Positions 35,586-47,457 of a DNA stretch of 47,627 bases are shown piece after piece (positions within the stretch are counted from its first letter, which is position 1; each line of letters opens with the position of its first letter). The position numbers and the translations under genes are program-made. This stretch comes from Aneurinibacillus aneurinilyticus ATCC 12856 (GTDB taxonomy: Bacteria > Bacillota > Bacilli > Aneurinibacillales > Aneurinibacillaceae): assembly GCF_000466385.1 (NCBI RefSeq), contig NZ_KE952712.1, positions 1,184-48,810 of the forward strand, written 5' to 3'. The notes beneath the pieces are model-generated. The model saw nothing but the letters and a program-made list of their open reading frames with translations. It searched no databases and had not been told where the DNA came from.

Positions 35586-36249
35586 CCTTTCTTTCTGCCG
35601 GATTCATTGGTTCCAATCTGACTGGCTTGTGCGTTCGTGCAACCTGACTTGCCATTCTATCGGCCAGTTGTCCTAAGGCTTCCTTCCGCTTTTCCCGGTA
35701 ATTCTCAGCGTCAAGTACAATTCGTACCCGTTTATCCGCATGCCGATTGGCCACAACATTTACCAGATACTGAAGCGAATCAAGTGTTTGACCGCGACGG
35801 CCAATAATAAGACCAAGACCGGAGCCTTTAATAATGAATACTGGATTGCCGTCCTGCATTTGTTCTTCTACCTCTATATCGAGGCCCATCGTAGCAAGAA
35901 CTTCTTCGAGAAATGCCTTACCTTGACGGATTGCATCTACCTTTACTGCCCGAATCGGCAGCTCTTCCGTTTCTTCTTCCGATAAAGAAACGGCTGTTGC
36001 TAGTTCAGGTTCAGGCACAGGCTCACTTACAGACGGTTCTCGTACGACAGCCATATCTTCATTGTTCGCTGGTTCATCCTGTAGAATGACTTCCACTTTT
36101 GCATTACGAACGCCGATTAAACCGAAGAATCCTCTACTCGGCTCTTCAAGCACGTGGTATTTTACCATGTCACGTGTCGCCTGCAACTGTTGCAAAGCCG
36201 ACTGAATCGCAGCTTCCACCGTTTTTCCCGTTGCCGTCACCTTTTTCAC
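35491..36249 (-). CDS. jag: RNA-binding protein Jag/KhpB
   Basis: A 252-residue protein with the Jag-N domain (1-50, VTATGKTVEAAIQSAL and SRGFFGLIG), an acidic linker, a KH domain (GLIIGRRGQTLDSLQYLV, about 146-163) and a C-terminal R3H domain (PMNPAERKVIHSRLQ). GTG 36249 overlaps the spoIIIJ stop by 4 nt and follows AAAGGAGG. KhpB binds RNA together with KhpA in cell elongation and division control. Confidence 0.95.
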   Translation of the reverse strand: MKKVTATGKTVEAAIQSALQQLQATRDMVKYHVLEEPSRGFFGLIGVRNAKVEVILQDEPANNEDMAVVREPSVSEPVPEPELATAVSLSEEETEELPIRAVKVDAIRQGKAFLEEVLATMGLDIEVEEQMQDGNPVFIIKGSGLGLIIGRRGQTLDSLQYLVNVVANRHADKRVRIVLDAENYREKRKEALGQLADRMASQVARTHKPVRLEPMNPAERKVIHSRLQKHPKVETFSEGTEPYRRVVITIKK

Positions 36250-37028
36250 TTGTTTTTTCCTCCTTTAGGTTTAGGAGTCGTACTTTCGACAGGGGCAGTA
36301 TTACGGTAAAGGAAATACGTCTGAGCAATTATAAAAATGTTTCCGTATACCCAGTATAACGACAAGGCGGACGGAAGTGTAACGGAAATGACCAGAATCA
36401 TTACTGGCATAAGATAAAGCATCATCTTCATCTGCGGATTAGCGGCAGTTGCCGGGCTATTCCGCATCATCATCCATTGTTGTAAATATGTCGTCGCAGC
36501 TGCAAGAACAGGCAGAAATGGATCTTTGGCGCCTAGCTGCAGCCATAGAAAGTCGTGAGAGCGAATCTCACCCGTACGAATAATCGCATGATAAAAAGCA
36601 AGCAGGATCGGCATCTGAATTATAATCGGTAAACAGCCGGAAAGCGGATTAATTTGATGCACCTGATAAAGCTTGATCATCTCCTGCTGATAACGCTGCG
36701 GATCATTCTTGTACTTATCACGCAACTTCATCATCTCAGGTTGCAGTTCCTGCATCTTCTTACTGCTTTTCATTTGTTTTACCATTAATGGTAAAATGGC
36801 TAGGCGAACAAGAACGGTTACAATCAAAATCGCAACGCCATAGCTCCCGCCGGCAAATTCCGCTGATTTTTGCAGCATCCAGGAAAGTGGATACACGAAA
36901 AACTTGTCCCAAATTCCGCCTTCCGGATTAATCGGTAGCGGATTATTAGGATTAGCGGCAGTACATCCTGCGGAAAATATAGCGATCAAAACAAAAAGCA
37001 ACGCTATTTTCAATCGCTTGGGAAGCAA
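36246..37028 (-). CDS. spoIIIJ: Membrane insertase YidC/SpoIIIJ (lipoprotein)
   Basis: YidC/Oxa1-type insertase, 260 residues. A lipoprotein signal ends in the lipobox FSAGC (lipid-modified Cys22). Then come five membrane segments with a cytoplasmic loop (LMVKQMKSSKKMQELQPEMMKLRDKY) and NPLSGCLPIIIQMPILLAFY. The start is TTG 37028, with a perfect AAGGAGG 7 nt upstream; an in-frame ATG at 37061 would lie ahead of this ribosome binding site. It inserts proteins into the membrane and in Bacillus acts in sporulation. Confidence 0.94.
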   Translation of the reverse strand: MLPKRLKIALLFVLIAIFSAGCTAANPNNPLPINPEGGIWDKFFVYPLSWMLQKSAEFAGGSYGVAILIVTVLVRLAILPLMVKQMKSSKKMQELQPEMMKLRDKYKNDPQRYQQEMIKLYQVHQINPLSGCLPIIIQMPILLAFYHAIIRTGEIRSHDFLWLQLGAKDPFLPVLAAATTYLQQWMMMRNSPATAANPQMKMMLYLMPVMILVISVTLPSALSLYWVYGNIFIIAQTYFLYRNTAPVESTTPKPKGGKNK

Positions 37029-37108
37029 GAAAATTCCTCCTTGCAACGTATGTATTTTCATCTAGTATACTGAACGGACAGAAAAAATGAAAACTTTCTG
37101 AACATGCG

Positions 37109-37477
37109 TTATGAAGATGTGTTTTTCCCCTTTTTCATTCCTTTAAATACTTGGGCTTTTCTCATGCAGTGATACAGGCTTTCTTTAAATTGATGAAATT
37201 CCAACTCTACAGCCGGCAGTCGGCAGATCACGATAAAATCGAGATCCTGCTTAATTTCGTTCGCACGCAAACGAATAGCTTCCTTAATGGTACGCCGCAA
37301 CCGATTACGAGTCACCGCGTTCCCCATCTTTTTGCTGACGGAGACCCCCAGCCGGAAGTCCTCCTGCCCTTCTTTCTTTAAGGAATAGATGACGAACTGG
37401 CGGTTCGCAACGGAAGTGCCCTGTTTGAATACAATCTGGAATTCCTCATTCTTTCGCAAACGATTTTTGCGATACAA
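37109..37477 (-). CDS. rnpA: Ribonuclease P protein component
   Basis: RnpA, 122 residues, binds the RNase P RNA to process tRNA 5' ends. The RNR motif region GNAVTRNRLRRTIKEAIR is present, as is FKQGTSVANRQFV. The start is the TTG at 37477 (YRKNRLRKNEEFQ), with GGAG 8 nt upstream; GTG 37486 is too close to that site. Confidence 0.94.
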   Translation of the reverse strand: MYRKNRLRKNEEFQIVFKQGTSVANRQFVIYSLKKEGQEDFRLGVSVSKKMGNAVTRNRLRRTIKEAIRLRANEIKQDLDFIVICRLPAVELEFHQFKESLYHCMRKAQVFKGMKKGKNTSS

Positions 37478-37535
37478 GGGACACACTCCTTACTGCTATT
37501 CTATCCTCTTTTATGTTGCAATAAAACGGTAGAAA

Positions 37536-37558
37536 AGGCCACTGTAAGAGTGGCCTTA
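37536..37558 (-). terminator. Hairpin between rpmH and rnpA
   Basis: AAGGCCACT / AGTGGCCTT, overlapping the rpmH stop codon and followed by TTTT on the minus strand. It may lower transcription into rnpA, giving more L34 than RnpA, or be an mRNA stability element. Confidence 0.7.
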
Positions 37559-37690
37559 TGCTGACAATACTTTTCTTCCTTTTCTACGACGGTTCGCAAG
37601 AACTTTGCGACCGTTCTTTGTGCTCATACGGGCACGGAAGCCATGAACTTTTTTACGCTTACGATTGTTCGGGTTAAAAGTCGGTTTCAT
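37556..37690 (-). CDS. rpmH: 50S ribosomal protein L34
   Basis: A 44-residue, highly basic protein: [18 protein letters not shown] and [20 protein letters not shown], the universal L34 pattern. ATG 37690 follows AAGGAGGTGG. It is the first leftward gene at oriC and reads away from dnaA. Confidence 0.97.
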   Translation of the reverse strand: MKPTFNPNNRKRKKVHGFRARMSTKNGRKVLANRRRKGRKVLSA

Positions 37691-37791
37691 TATATCCACC
37701 TCCTTGGGAAGGTTCCATCCAAAATTATCATATTATAGACAGTCTAGATTATTATATATATCCCCCCGATAGACTGTCAAGTCAAACTTCA

Positions 37792-38159
37792 TTATCCACA
37801 TTTTTTTATTTCCCAAGCCTATTGTGCATAAAATTATTTCCCAGATTCAGTTATCTACAATCTTCTCCGCTAGATACTCACAAAATCTAGTGGTGTGAAT
37901 ATCTTTTATACACAACTTGTAGAGTTTGTGGATAAGTAAGAAAAAATCATTGCGGATAGAAGTTTTATCTGCTATCATAATTTTGTTTTAACCGGTGGAT
38001 AACTGCAAGAAGATGCGTTAATTATCCACAGCATGTGGATAAAACTGTGGACATTTTCAACTGTGTGTGGACAAACAATCCACATCTTTGGGGATTTTGT
38101 TGAAATCCATGGCAAACCCTTCTATTTTTCTCAGGAAAATCGAAGGATAGTTATCCACA
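37792..38159. other. oriC: oriC, DnaA-box cluster upstream of dnaA (incAB type)
   Basis: The rpmH-dnaA spacer (37691-38270) contains about ten DnaA boxes. Perfect TTATCCACA (or complement) occurs at 37792-37800, 37927-37935 (minus), 38022-38030, 38034-38042 (minus) and 38151-38159. One-mismatch boxes are at 37823-37831, 37851-37859, 37906-37914, 37994-38002 and 38066-38074. Box orientation is mixed. Gene direction diverges here. This equals the B. subtilis incA/incB part, and also probably autoregulates dnaA. Confidence 0.95.
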
Positions 38160-38270
38160 ACGATTTAGTTTGCCATCCACTACGCAACACATACTTCTTC
38201 TTTAAAAAAGAGAGAATCCGACAACAGCGTGCCGGAAGACCGAATATGGGAAGGAGAAGGAAGGAGACTC

Positions 38271-39632
38271 ATGGTTACCAACGTGAACGAACTTTGGGAC
38301 ACAACACTCTCACATATACAAACCCGAATCAGCAAACCCAGCTTTGAAACTTGGCTAAAAGCGACGAAAGCTTCGTCGCTTGACGACAGCACACTTTTGA
38401 TCACGGCTCCAAACGAATTTACCCGGGATTGGCTGGAATCCAGATATTCCGAACTCATTTCTGAAACATTGTATGAGGTAACCGGCAAAGTTATTACGAT
38501 TAAGTTTGTGATTCCCACCTCAAACTCCCAGCAAAACGAGAATGATATTGACTCGGTTCCGTCATCAAAAGCAAATCGCAACAACTTACATGACGATTAC
38601 CCGCAAACCATGTTGAATTCGAAATATACATTCGACACATTCGTCATCGGAGCGGGTAATCGTTTTGCGCATGCAGCCTCCCTTGCAGTCGCCGAAGCAC
38701 CTGCAAAGGCTTACAATCCGCTCTTTATTTATGGGGGCGTAGGGCTGGGTAAAACACACCTTATGCACGGGATTGGCCACTATGTATTAGAACAGAAGCC
38801 AGATGCACGTGTCGTCTATCTTTCTTCTGAGAAGTTCACTAATGAATTCATCAACTCGATCCGGGACAATCAAACTGTTAATTTTCGCAACAAATACCGC
38901 AATGTCGATATTCTGCTAATTGATGATATTCAGTTCCTGGCAGGCAAGGAACAAACCCAGGAGGAATTCTTCCATACGTTTAATGCACTGCATGAGGAAA
39001 GCAAACAAATCGTCATTTCAAGTGATCGGCCGCCAAAAGAAATTCCAACATTGGAAGATCGATTACGCTCTCGCTTCGAGTGGGGACTCATTACTGATAT
39101 CCAACCACCAGATTTGGAAACACGGATTGCGATTTTACGTAAAAAGGCGAAAGCTGAGAATCTAGAAATCCCTAACGAAGTTATGGTGTATATCGCCAAT
39201 CAAATCGATACGAATATTCGCGAACTAGAAGGGGCGTTGATTCGCGTCGTTGCGTATTCCTCTTTAATTAATAGAGACATCGATACGGAATTAGCCATGG
39301 AAGCATTAAAAGACATTATTCCTTCCAACAAGCCACGCATTATTAATATCGCTGTCATCCAACAGGTAGTAGGAGAATACTTCGACCTCAAGATGGAGGA
39401 TTTTAAAGCAAAGAAGCGTACAAAATCGGTCGCTTTTCCACGGCAAATAGCCATGTACTTATCAAGAGAGCTTACCGATTACTCCCTTCCGAAAATTGGA
39501 GAAGAATTCGGAGGACGCGATCATACAACAGTGATTCATGCGCATGAAAAAATCACACAAATCTTGCAGAGCGATCGCCAGATGCAAGCTACCGTTCAAG
39601 AACTTATTGATACAATAAAAAACGGACGTTAA
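38271..39632 (+). CDS. dnaA: Chromosomal replication initiator DnaA
   Basis: DnaA, 453 residues from ATG 38271 ([13 protein letters not shown]) with AAGGAGA upstream. The domain I N-terminus binds partners, then a short linker, AAA+ domain III ([15 protein letters not shown] Walker [24 protein letters not shown] Walker B) and DNA-binding domain IV with [31 protein letters not shown]-like signature. It binds DnaA boxes to unwind oriC. The frame opens earlier at GTG 38229, but the internal ATG is supported. Confidence 0.97.
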   Translation: MVTNVNELWDTTLSHIQTRISKPSFETWLKATKASSLDDSTLLITAPNEFTRDWLESRYSELISETLYEVTGKVITIKFVIPTSNSQQNENDIDSVPSSKANRNNLHDDYPQTMLNSKYTFDTFVIGAGNRFAHAASLAVAEAPAKAYNPLFIYGGVGLGKTHLMHGIGHYVLEQKPDARVVYLSSEKFTNEFINSIRDNQTVNFRNKYRNVDILLIDDIQFLAGKEQTQEEFFHTFNALHEESKQIVISSDRPPKEIPTLEDRLRSRFEWGLITDIQPPDLETRIAILRKKAKAENLEIPNEVMVYIANQIDTNIRELEGALIRVVAYSSLINRDIDTELAMEALKDIIPSNKPRIINIAVIQQVVGEYFDLKMEDFKAKKRTKSVAFPRQIAMYLSRELTDYSLPKIGEEFGGRDHTTVIHAHEKITQILQSDRQMQATVQELIDTIKNGR

Positions 39633-39647
39633 TTTTTGAGTTGAACC

Positions 39648-39820
39648 TGTGCATAAATGTGAATAATCAACATAGCCTGTACACAAAGTTATCCACATGT
39701 GTATAGGCTATGTTTCTTTTCTCATGCAACTTATTCACATATCCACTGGCCCTATTACTATTATTATGTTTTAAAAAAGAATAAATTATAAGTATATGAT
39801 AAAATGACAAGTAAAATTCC
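39648..39820 (+). other. oriC unwinding region (dnaA-dnaN, incC type)
   Basis: It has a perfect DnaA box at 39689-39697, near matches at 39648-39656, 39658-39666 and 39731-39739, a weak box at 39739-39747, a GGCCC block, then a DnaA-trio tract CTA-TTA-CTA-TTA-TTA at 39752-39766. An AT-rich stretch runs to about 39820. This is the basal origin-unwinding arrangement defined in B. subtilis, so strand opening should begin here. Confidence 0.9.
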
Positions 39821-39834
39821 TAGAGGGGGACACA

Positions 39835-40977
39835 ATGGAGTTCACGATTCAAAGAGACCAGCTGACAAATGCGATTAATACAGTAAGCAAAGCTGTATCA
39901 TCCAGAACGACAATTCCGATTCTTACAGGTATTAAAATCGTCGTGCACGAGGACGGTGTTACATTGACTGCAAGTGATTCGGATGTCTCTATTGAGCAAT
40001 ACATCCCAATGGAATCCGGTGAGCATCAATGGATCGAGAACATCACGCCAGGAAGCATCGTGCTTCCATCCCGTTTTTTGGGGGAAATCGTGCGAAAATT
40101 ACCGGGTGAACAAGTAACAGTATCTGTAAACGATCGCTTTATTACGACCATCTCTTCTGGCCGCTCAGAGTTTAATTTGAATGGGATGAATGCTGAAGAT
40201 TATCCACGTTTGCCTCAGATAGAAGAGGATAAGATATTAAGCCTTCCTGCTGACCTGCTCAAGACGATGATTCGTCAAACTGTTTTTGCAGTAGCTACTA
40301 CCGAGACACGTCCAATTTTGACAGGTGTCATGTGGAACTTGTCGGATGGGCTTCTTTCTTTTGTGGCAACAGATAGTCATCGTCTAACAACAAGAAAAGC
40401 GACGGTTGAATCCGCATCAGGATTAAGCTTTGATAATATCATTATTCCAGGTAAAAGCCTGATTGAACTAAGCAAAATCCTGCCAGATGATGACCAATTA
40501 GTAGATCTTGTTATTACGGACAACCAAATTCTTGTAAAAGTGAATCATGTACTTTTTTATTCTCGCATTTTGGATGGTACATATCCGGATACGAGCCGCA
40601 TCATTCCACAAAATATGAAAACAGAAATAATTTTATCTACCAAAGAGTTTCTTGGAGCGATCGAACGGGCAAGCTTATTAGCAAGGGACGGAAAAAGCAA
40701 TGTGGTTCGTTTATTTACCCGTCCCGACGGTGTGGTAGAGCTTTCATCCAATACGCCTGAGGTTGGTAAAGTGACGGAGGAGGTTGTTCCTTCTTCCGTA
40801 GACGGAGAGGACGTAAAGATTTCATTTAATGCGAAGTACATGATCGACGCTCTACGGGCAGTAGACAGCGGTGAAATTCGCGTCGAATTTACCGGAGCTA
40901 TGAGCCCGTTCATTATTCGTCCGACGGAACATGACTGGATCCTACATCTTATCCTGCCTGTCAGAACAAATCAGTAG
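39835..40977 (+). CDS. dnaN: DNA polymerase III sliding clamp (beta subunit)
   Basis: DnaN, 380 residues, three clamp domains. It starts MEFTIQRDQLTNAINTVSKAV; contains TTIPILTGIKI, DSHRLTTRKA, ILDGTYPDTSRIIP and ends MSPFIIRPTEHDWILHLILPVR. It tethers polymerase to DNA. ATG 39835 follows AGAGGGGG. The gene is co-directional with dnaA and 200 bp behind, with the unwinding region between. Confidence 0.97.
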   Translation: MEFTIQRDQLTNAINTVSKAVSSRTTIPILTGIKIVVHEDGVTLTASDSDVSIEQYIPMESGEHQWIENITPGSIVLPSRFLGEIVRKLPGEQVTVSVNDRFITTISSGRSEFNLNGMNAEDYPRLPQIEEDKILSLPADLLKTMIRQTVFAVATTETRPILTGVMWNLSDGLLSFVATDSHRLTTRKATVESASGLSFDNIIIPGKSLIELSKILPDDDQLVDLVITDNQILVKVNHVLFYSRILDGTYPDTSRIIPQNMKTEIILSTKEFLGAIERASLLARDGKSNVVRLFTRPDGVVELSSNTPEVGKVTEEVVPSSVDGEDVKISFNAKYMIDALRAVDSGEIRVEFTGAMSPFIIRPTEHDWILHLILPVRTNQ

Positions 40978-40994
40978 AGAGCGGGTTATTACTT

Positions 40995-41225
40995 ATGAAT
41001 AAACGACAAGTTACGATTGCGACTGAATATATTCCCCTCGGCCAATTCCTGAAATTGGCCGAGATTATTGATACAGGCGGACAAGCAAAGTTTTTCCTTG
41101 CTGAAACATATATCGAAGTAAATGGAGAAGCAGAGAATCGTCGAGGCAAAAAGTTGTATAATGGAGATGTGGTGTACGTAGAGGGATTCGGCATGTATGA
41201 AGTTTCGCGTCAAGCCGAAGAGTAA
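40995..41225 (+). CDS. yaaA: S4-domain RNA-binding protein YaaA
   Basis: A 76-residue S4-like RNA-binding protein (YaaA/RlbA). Core: TEYIPLGQFLKLAEIIDTGGQAKFFLAETYIEVNGE and NGDVVYVEGFG. It lies between dnaN and recF as in other Bacillales; proposed to be linked to ribosome assembly. Confidence 0.9.
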   Translation: MNKRQVTIATEYIPLGQFLKLAEIIDTGGQAKFFLAETYIEVNGEAENRRGKKLYNGDVVYVEGFGMYEVSRQAEE

Positions 41226-41280
41226 CCACCGGTATGCTTGATTTGTACAGTATAGCGTATGGGCCGGGAGGGAAGACGGT

Positions 41281-42396
41281 TTGATACTAAAGGAATTAGA
41301 ACTAACACAATATAGAAACTTCGATCATGTCCATGTACATTTCGATGCTCCAATTGTACTGTTCGTTGGACCAAATGCACAGGGAAAAACGAATATGCTG
41401 GAGTCTATTTATGTACTGGCAATGGCGAAATCACACAGAACAGGCAAGGATAAAGAACTTATTCAGTGGAACGCTCCATTTGCCCGCTTATCCTGCCGGG
41501 CAGACCGACAGATTGGGCCGATACATTTAGATATCCAGCTAACTTCCAAAGGTAAGAAAGCTAAGGTTAATCAATTGGAACAGCGAAGACTGAGCGATTA
41601 TATTGGCGCGATGAATGTTGTCATGTTTGCTCCAGAAGATTTGAGTATCGTAAAGGGCAGTCCTAATGTTCGACGACGTTTTCTTGATATGGAAATCGGT
41701 CAAGTATCTAAGTCTTACCTGTATCATACTTTGCAGTATCAAAAGCTGGTTCATCAGCGTAACCAAGCAATGAAAGAACTTCAGATGGGCAAGCCATTTG
41801 GTGATATGCTGGATATTTACAACGTACAGTTGGCGCAGCTGGCGGCCAAAGTGTTGCACAAACGATTTATCTTTATGGATAAACTGGAAAAATGGGGCCA
41901 AGAAATTCACGCACAGATTACGGAAGGGAAAGAGACGCTAACCCTCTCCTATGAAAGTACGCTGCCTGTTACTGCCGAGATGTCAGAAAGTGAAGCAGAA
42001 GAAGCTACCTATCGTCATCTTACCTCCATCAAAGACCGCGAAATCGCCCGTGGCACCAGTTTAGCAGGACCCCATCGGGATGACATTCATTTTTTTGTTA
42101 ATGGTATAAGCGTACATCAGTACGGATCACAGGGACAACAGCGTACAACCGCCCTCTCACTAAAATTAGCGGAAATCGAACTCATCCACCAAGAGGTAGG
42201 AGAATATCCCTTGCTCCTTCTTGACGATGTGTTGTCTGAGTTGGATGCCAATCGGCAGTCGCATCTTTTGCAGAATATTAAGGACCGGGTCCAAACATTT
42301 GTTACAACGACCGGGGTAGAGGGCCTGTATCACCAGACGTTACAGCAGGCGGCTATTTACCGGGTGAAGCAAGGAACTATTACACGGGACACATAA
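41281..42396 (+). CDS. recF: DNA repair and recombination protein RecF
   Basis: RecF, 371 residues, SMC-like ATPase loading RecA at gaps. Walker [10 protein letters not shown], signature [16 protein letters not shown] and Walker [13 protein letters not shown] are intact. The start is TTG 41281 ([16 protein letters not shown]) with GGGAGG 9 nt upstream. Confidence 0.96.
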   Translation: MILKELELTQYRNFDHVHVHFDAPIVLFVGPNAQGKTNMLESIYVLAMAKSHRTGKDKELIQWNAPFARLSCRADRQIGPIHLDIQLTSKGKKAKVNQLEQRRLSDYIGAMNVVMFAPEDLSIVKGSPNVRRRFLDMEIGQVSKSYLYHTLQYQKLVHQRNQAMKELQMGKPFGDMLDIYNVQLAQLAAKVLHKRFIFMDKLEKWGQEIHAQITEGKETLTLSYESTLPVTAEMSESEAEEATYRHLTSIKDREIARGTSLAGPHRDDIHFFVNGISVHQYGSQGQQRTTALSLKLAEIELIHQEVGEYPLLLLDDVLSELDANRQSHLLQNIKDRVQTFVTTTGVEGLYHQTLQQAAIYRVKQGTITRDT

Positions 42397-42407
42397 GGAG
42401 GAAGAAC

Positions 42408-44577
<2,170 letters not shown>

Positions 44578-44582
44578 TAAAA

Positions 44583-44617
44583 AATAAGCCTTCTTCTCTC
44601 GTAAGAGGGCTTATTTT
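44583..44617 (+). terminator. Terminator downstream of gyrB
   Basis: Hairpin AATAAGCC / GGCTTATT with inner TCTT/AAGA-type pairs and a T-run. It separates gyrB from the gyrA promoter. Confidence 0.8.
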
Positions 44618-44646
44618 TGTCCCTAATCGGAGATAAATGGTATAAT
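44617..44646 (+). promoter_or_regulatory. gyrA promoter
   Basis: TATAAT at 44641-44646 preceded by TTGTCC (44617-44622) with an 18-nt spacer. It partly overlaps the T-run of the gyrB terminator. gyrA has GGAGG before ATG 44720. Confidence 0.65.
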
Positions 44647-44719
44647 AAAGCTTATGGGCAAAAAGATTGCGACCTGTCGTGAGAGGGCCTAATAAACGTT
44701 GAACGACGGAGGTAGTTTA

Positions 44720-47257
44720 ATGGCCGAGCAACAATCTAATGTTATCGATATTAATATAAACCAGGAGATGCGCGAGTCATTCCTCGAATATGCGATGAGC
44801 GTAATTGTAAGCCGCGCTCTTCCAGATGTTCGTGATGGTCTGAAGCCTGTTCACCGTCGGATTTTGTTTGCGATGAACGAGATGGGCGTAACCCCAGATA
44901 AGCCGTATAAAAAATCGGCGCGTATCGTCGGAGATGTCATCGGTAAATATCATCCACACGGCGACGCGGCAGTATACGAAACGATGGTTCGGATGGCGCA
45001 GGATTTCTCCTATCGCTATCCGTTGGTGGATGGACATGGCAACTTCGGATCGGTAGACGGCGATTCGGCGGCAGCTATGCGTTATACAGAGGCACGGATG
45101 TCAAAAATCGCGACCGAACTGATGCGGGATATTGGAAAAGATACGATTGACTTTGGTCCGAACTATGACGGTAATGAGCAGGAACCGCTGGTTATGCCAG
45201 CGCGCCTTCCACACCTGCTCGTAAACGGTGCAGCAGGTATTGCAGTTGGGATGGCAACAAATATTCCTCCCCATAATCTTACGGAAGTAATTAACGGAGT
45301 CTTGCATTTGATTGAAAACCCTGATTGTTCGAATCGGGATTTAATGGAATTGATTACTGGCCCGGATTTTCCGACAGGTGCTTTGATTATGGGACGAGGC
45401 GGTATTCGTAGAGCTTATGAAACGGGACGAGGCTCTGTCATTATTCGTGCAAAAGCTGAAATTGAAGAAAACAGAAATAAAGTTAGGATTATCGTATCGG
45501 AAATACCGTATCAGGTGAATAAGGCACGTCTAATCGAAAAAATTGCCGAGCTGGTACGTGAGAAAAAGTTGGAAGGCATTACTGATTTGCGCGATGAATC
45601 TGATCGCAATGGAATGCGCATTGTAATCGATCTGCGCCGGGATGTGAATCCGCAGATCGTACTCAACAATTTATATAAACATACCGCTATGCAGACAAGC
45701 TTTGGGATTAATATGCTCGCATTGGTAAACAATGAACCACGCATACTAAACCTGAAACAAATGCTTTATTATTATTTGGAACACCAGAAAGAAATCATTC
45801 GTCGTAGGACGGAATATGATCTGCGGAAAGCGGAAGCAAGAATTCACATTGTAGAAGGTTTGCTGAAAGCCATCGATATCGTGGATGACTTAGTTGACCG
45901 CGAAGGACCAATCCGTTCCGCTTCCGACCGGGAAGAAGCGCGTGGTTTCTTAATGGCTGATTCATTTGCGATGAAGGGACGAGAAGTCCCGCTTGGTTTT
46001 ACGCTTGAGCAGGCGAACGCGATTCTTGATATGCGTTTGCAGGCTTTAACAGGTCTATCTATTGAGCGTTTGACCGACGAATATAATGAGCTATCCTCGC
46101 TTATCGAGGAATTGCGAGCAATTCTTGGCGACGAGAATAAAATTTTGGCCATAATAAATGAAGAGTTGACCGAAATCAAGGGAAAATACGGTGATGAGCG
46201 CCGTACTGAGATTACGGTCGATATGAATAATATCGAAGATGAAGACTTAATCCCGCAGGAAGAAGTCGTCATTTCTCTTACTCATCGTGGCTACATTAAG
46301 CGGTTGCCAGTGGATACGTACCGTGCGCAAAAGCGCGGTGGGCGTGGTATACAGGGGATGGGGGCGCGTGAAGATGATTTTGCCCAGCATCTTATCACTA
46401 CTAATTCCCACCACTACCTTCTTTTCTTTACGAATAAAGGGAAAGTATATCGCTTAAAAGCATATGAAATTCCGGAATTAGGACGTACCGCCAAGGGAAT
46501 TCCGATTATCAACCTGTTACAAATTGAGCAGGGTGAGTACATCCAGACGGTAATCCCGATAAAAGAATTTACAGAAAACCATTATTTATTCTTTGCCACC
46601 AAGCAGGGTATCGTTAAACGTTCTGATCTCACTTCTTTTAGCAATATTCGTCGAATTGGCCTTTTTGCCATTAACTTGCGCGATGATGATGAGTTAATCA
46701 GTGTCCGTCTGACGGATGGCGAGCAGAATATCATTATTGGAACAGAAAAAGGGATGTCCATCCTTTTCTCTGAAAAAGATGTACGTATCATGGGACGTTC
46801 CGCTACGGGTGTGAAGGGTATTCATTTAAGCAATGATGATCAAGTGATTGATATGGATATTGCTGAGACGGATGCGGATGTTTTAATTGTTACATCACTC
46901 GGCTATGGTAAGCGGACGCCGCTTTCTTCTTATCGCTTCCAAACGCGGGGCGGAAAAGGAATTAAGACACTTCATTTAACGGAGCGTAACGGTGTTATTG
47001 TAGGTTTGAAAGTAGTAAGTGAGAAGAATGATTTAATGCTGGTGACATCAGCAGGTATTATCATTCGTCTTTGTGTAAATGATATTTCTTCTATGGGACG
47101 GAATACACAAGGTGTTAAATTGATTCGTCTTGGGGAACAGGAAGAAGTAGCTACAGTAGCTAAAGTGGAAATAACGGAAGAAGTCGAAGGTACGGAAGAT
47201 GGAATTGAAGAAGTAAAAAGCGAAATACTTGAAGAGCCAGAAGCAATCGAGGAATAA
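44720..47257 (+). CDS. gyrA: DNA gyrase subunit A
   Basis: GyrA, 845 residues. Catalytic Tyr122 ([11 protein letters not shown]), the GKYHPHGD loop and the GyrA-box region [11 protein letters not shown] at the start of the C-terminal wrapping domain are visible. Residue 83 is Ala and 87 Glu (GDAAVYE), where E. coli has Ser83 and Asp87. The acidic C-tail is rich in Glu. ATG 44720 ([12 protein letters not shown]) is chosen over GTG/TTG-type upstream starts (44699). Confidence 0.97.
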   Translation: MAEQQSNVIDININQEMRESFLEYAMSVIVSRALPDVRDGLKPVHRRILFAMNEMGVTPDKPYKKSARIVGDVIGKYHPHGDAAVYETMVRMAQDFSYRYPLVDGHGNFGSVDGDSAAAMRYTEARMSKIATELMRDIGKDTIDFGPNYDGNEQEPLVMPARLPHLLVNGAAGIAVGMATNIPPHNLTEVINGVLHLIENPDCSNRDLMELITGPDFPTGALIMGRGGIRRAYETGRGSVIIRAKAEIEENRNKVRIIVSEIPYQVNKARLIEKIAELVREKKLEGITDLRDESDRNGMRIVIDLRRDVNPQIVLNNLYKHTAMQTSFGINMLALVNNEPRILNLKQMLYYYLEHQKEIIRRRTEYDLRKAEARIHIVEGLLKAIDIVDDLVDREGPIRSASDREEARGFLMADSFAMKGREVPLGFTLEQANAILDMRLQALTGLSIERLTDEYNELSSLIEELRAILGDENKILAIINEELTEIKGKYGDERRTEITVDMNNIEDEDLIPQEEVVISLTHRGYIKRLPVDTYRAQKRGGRGIQGMGAREDDFAQHLITTNSHHYLLFFTNKGKVYRLKAYEIPELGRTAKGIPIINLLQIEQGEYIQTVIPIKEFTENHYLFFATKQGIVKRSDLTSFSNIRRIGLFAINLRDDDELISVRLTDGEQNIIIGTEKGMSILFSEKDVRIMGRSATGVKGIHLSNDDQVIDMDIAETDADVLIVTSLGYGKRTPLSSYRFQTRGGKGIKTLHLTERNGVIVGLKVVSEKNDLMLVTSAGIIIRLCVNDISSMGRNTQGVKLIRLGEQEEVATVAKVEITEEVEGTEDGIEEVKSEILEEPEAIEE

Positions 47258-47273
47258 CGATATTGATAATATA

Positions 47274-47322
47274 AATAGAGAAGACGGCATGAGCAAGGCG
47301 TTGTCTTCTCTATTTTATTTTT
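47274..47322 (+). terminator. Terminator downstream of gyrA
   Basis: A strong hairpin (AATAGAGAAGAC / GTCTTCTCTATT) followed by a T-rich tail, 16 bp past the gyrA stop codon. Confidence 0.9.
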
Positions 47323-47331
47323 AAAAAGTAA

Positions 47332-47361
47332 TTGACATAGTCATATAAAAAGTAGTATATT
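47332..47361 (+). promoter_or_regulatory. rRNA operon promoter P1
   Basis: TTGACA (47332-47337), 18-nt spacer, TATATT (47356-47361). The position after gyrA matches B. subtilis rrnO. Confidence 0.8.
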
Positions 47362-47428
47362 AATTTTTGTCGCTGCTAAGTTTAACTTGGAAGTGAAAAG
47401 AAAACTTAAATAAACTTTTAAAAAAAGC

Positions 47429-47457
47429 TTGCAATTGTTTTTGAAATGTAATAAGAT
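47429..47457 (+). promoter_or_regulatory. rRNA operon promoter P2
   Basis: TTGCAA (47429-47434), 17-nt spacer, TAAGAT (47452-47457), about 96 bp after P1. Tandem promoters are usual for rRNA operons. Confidence 0.8.
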
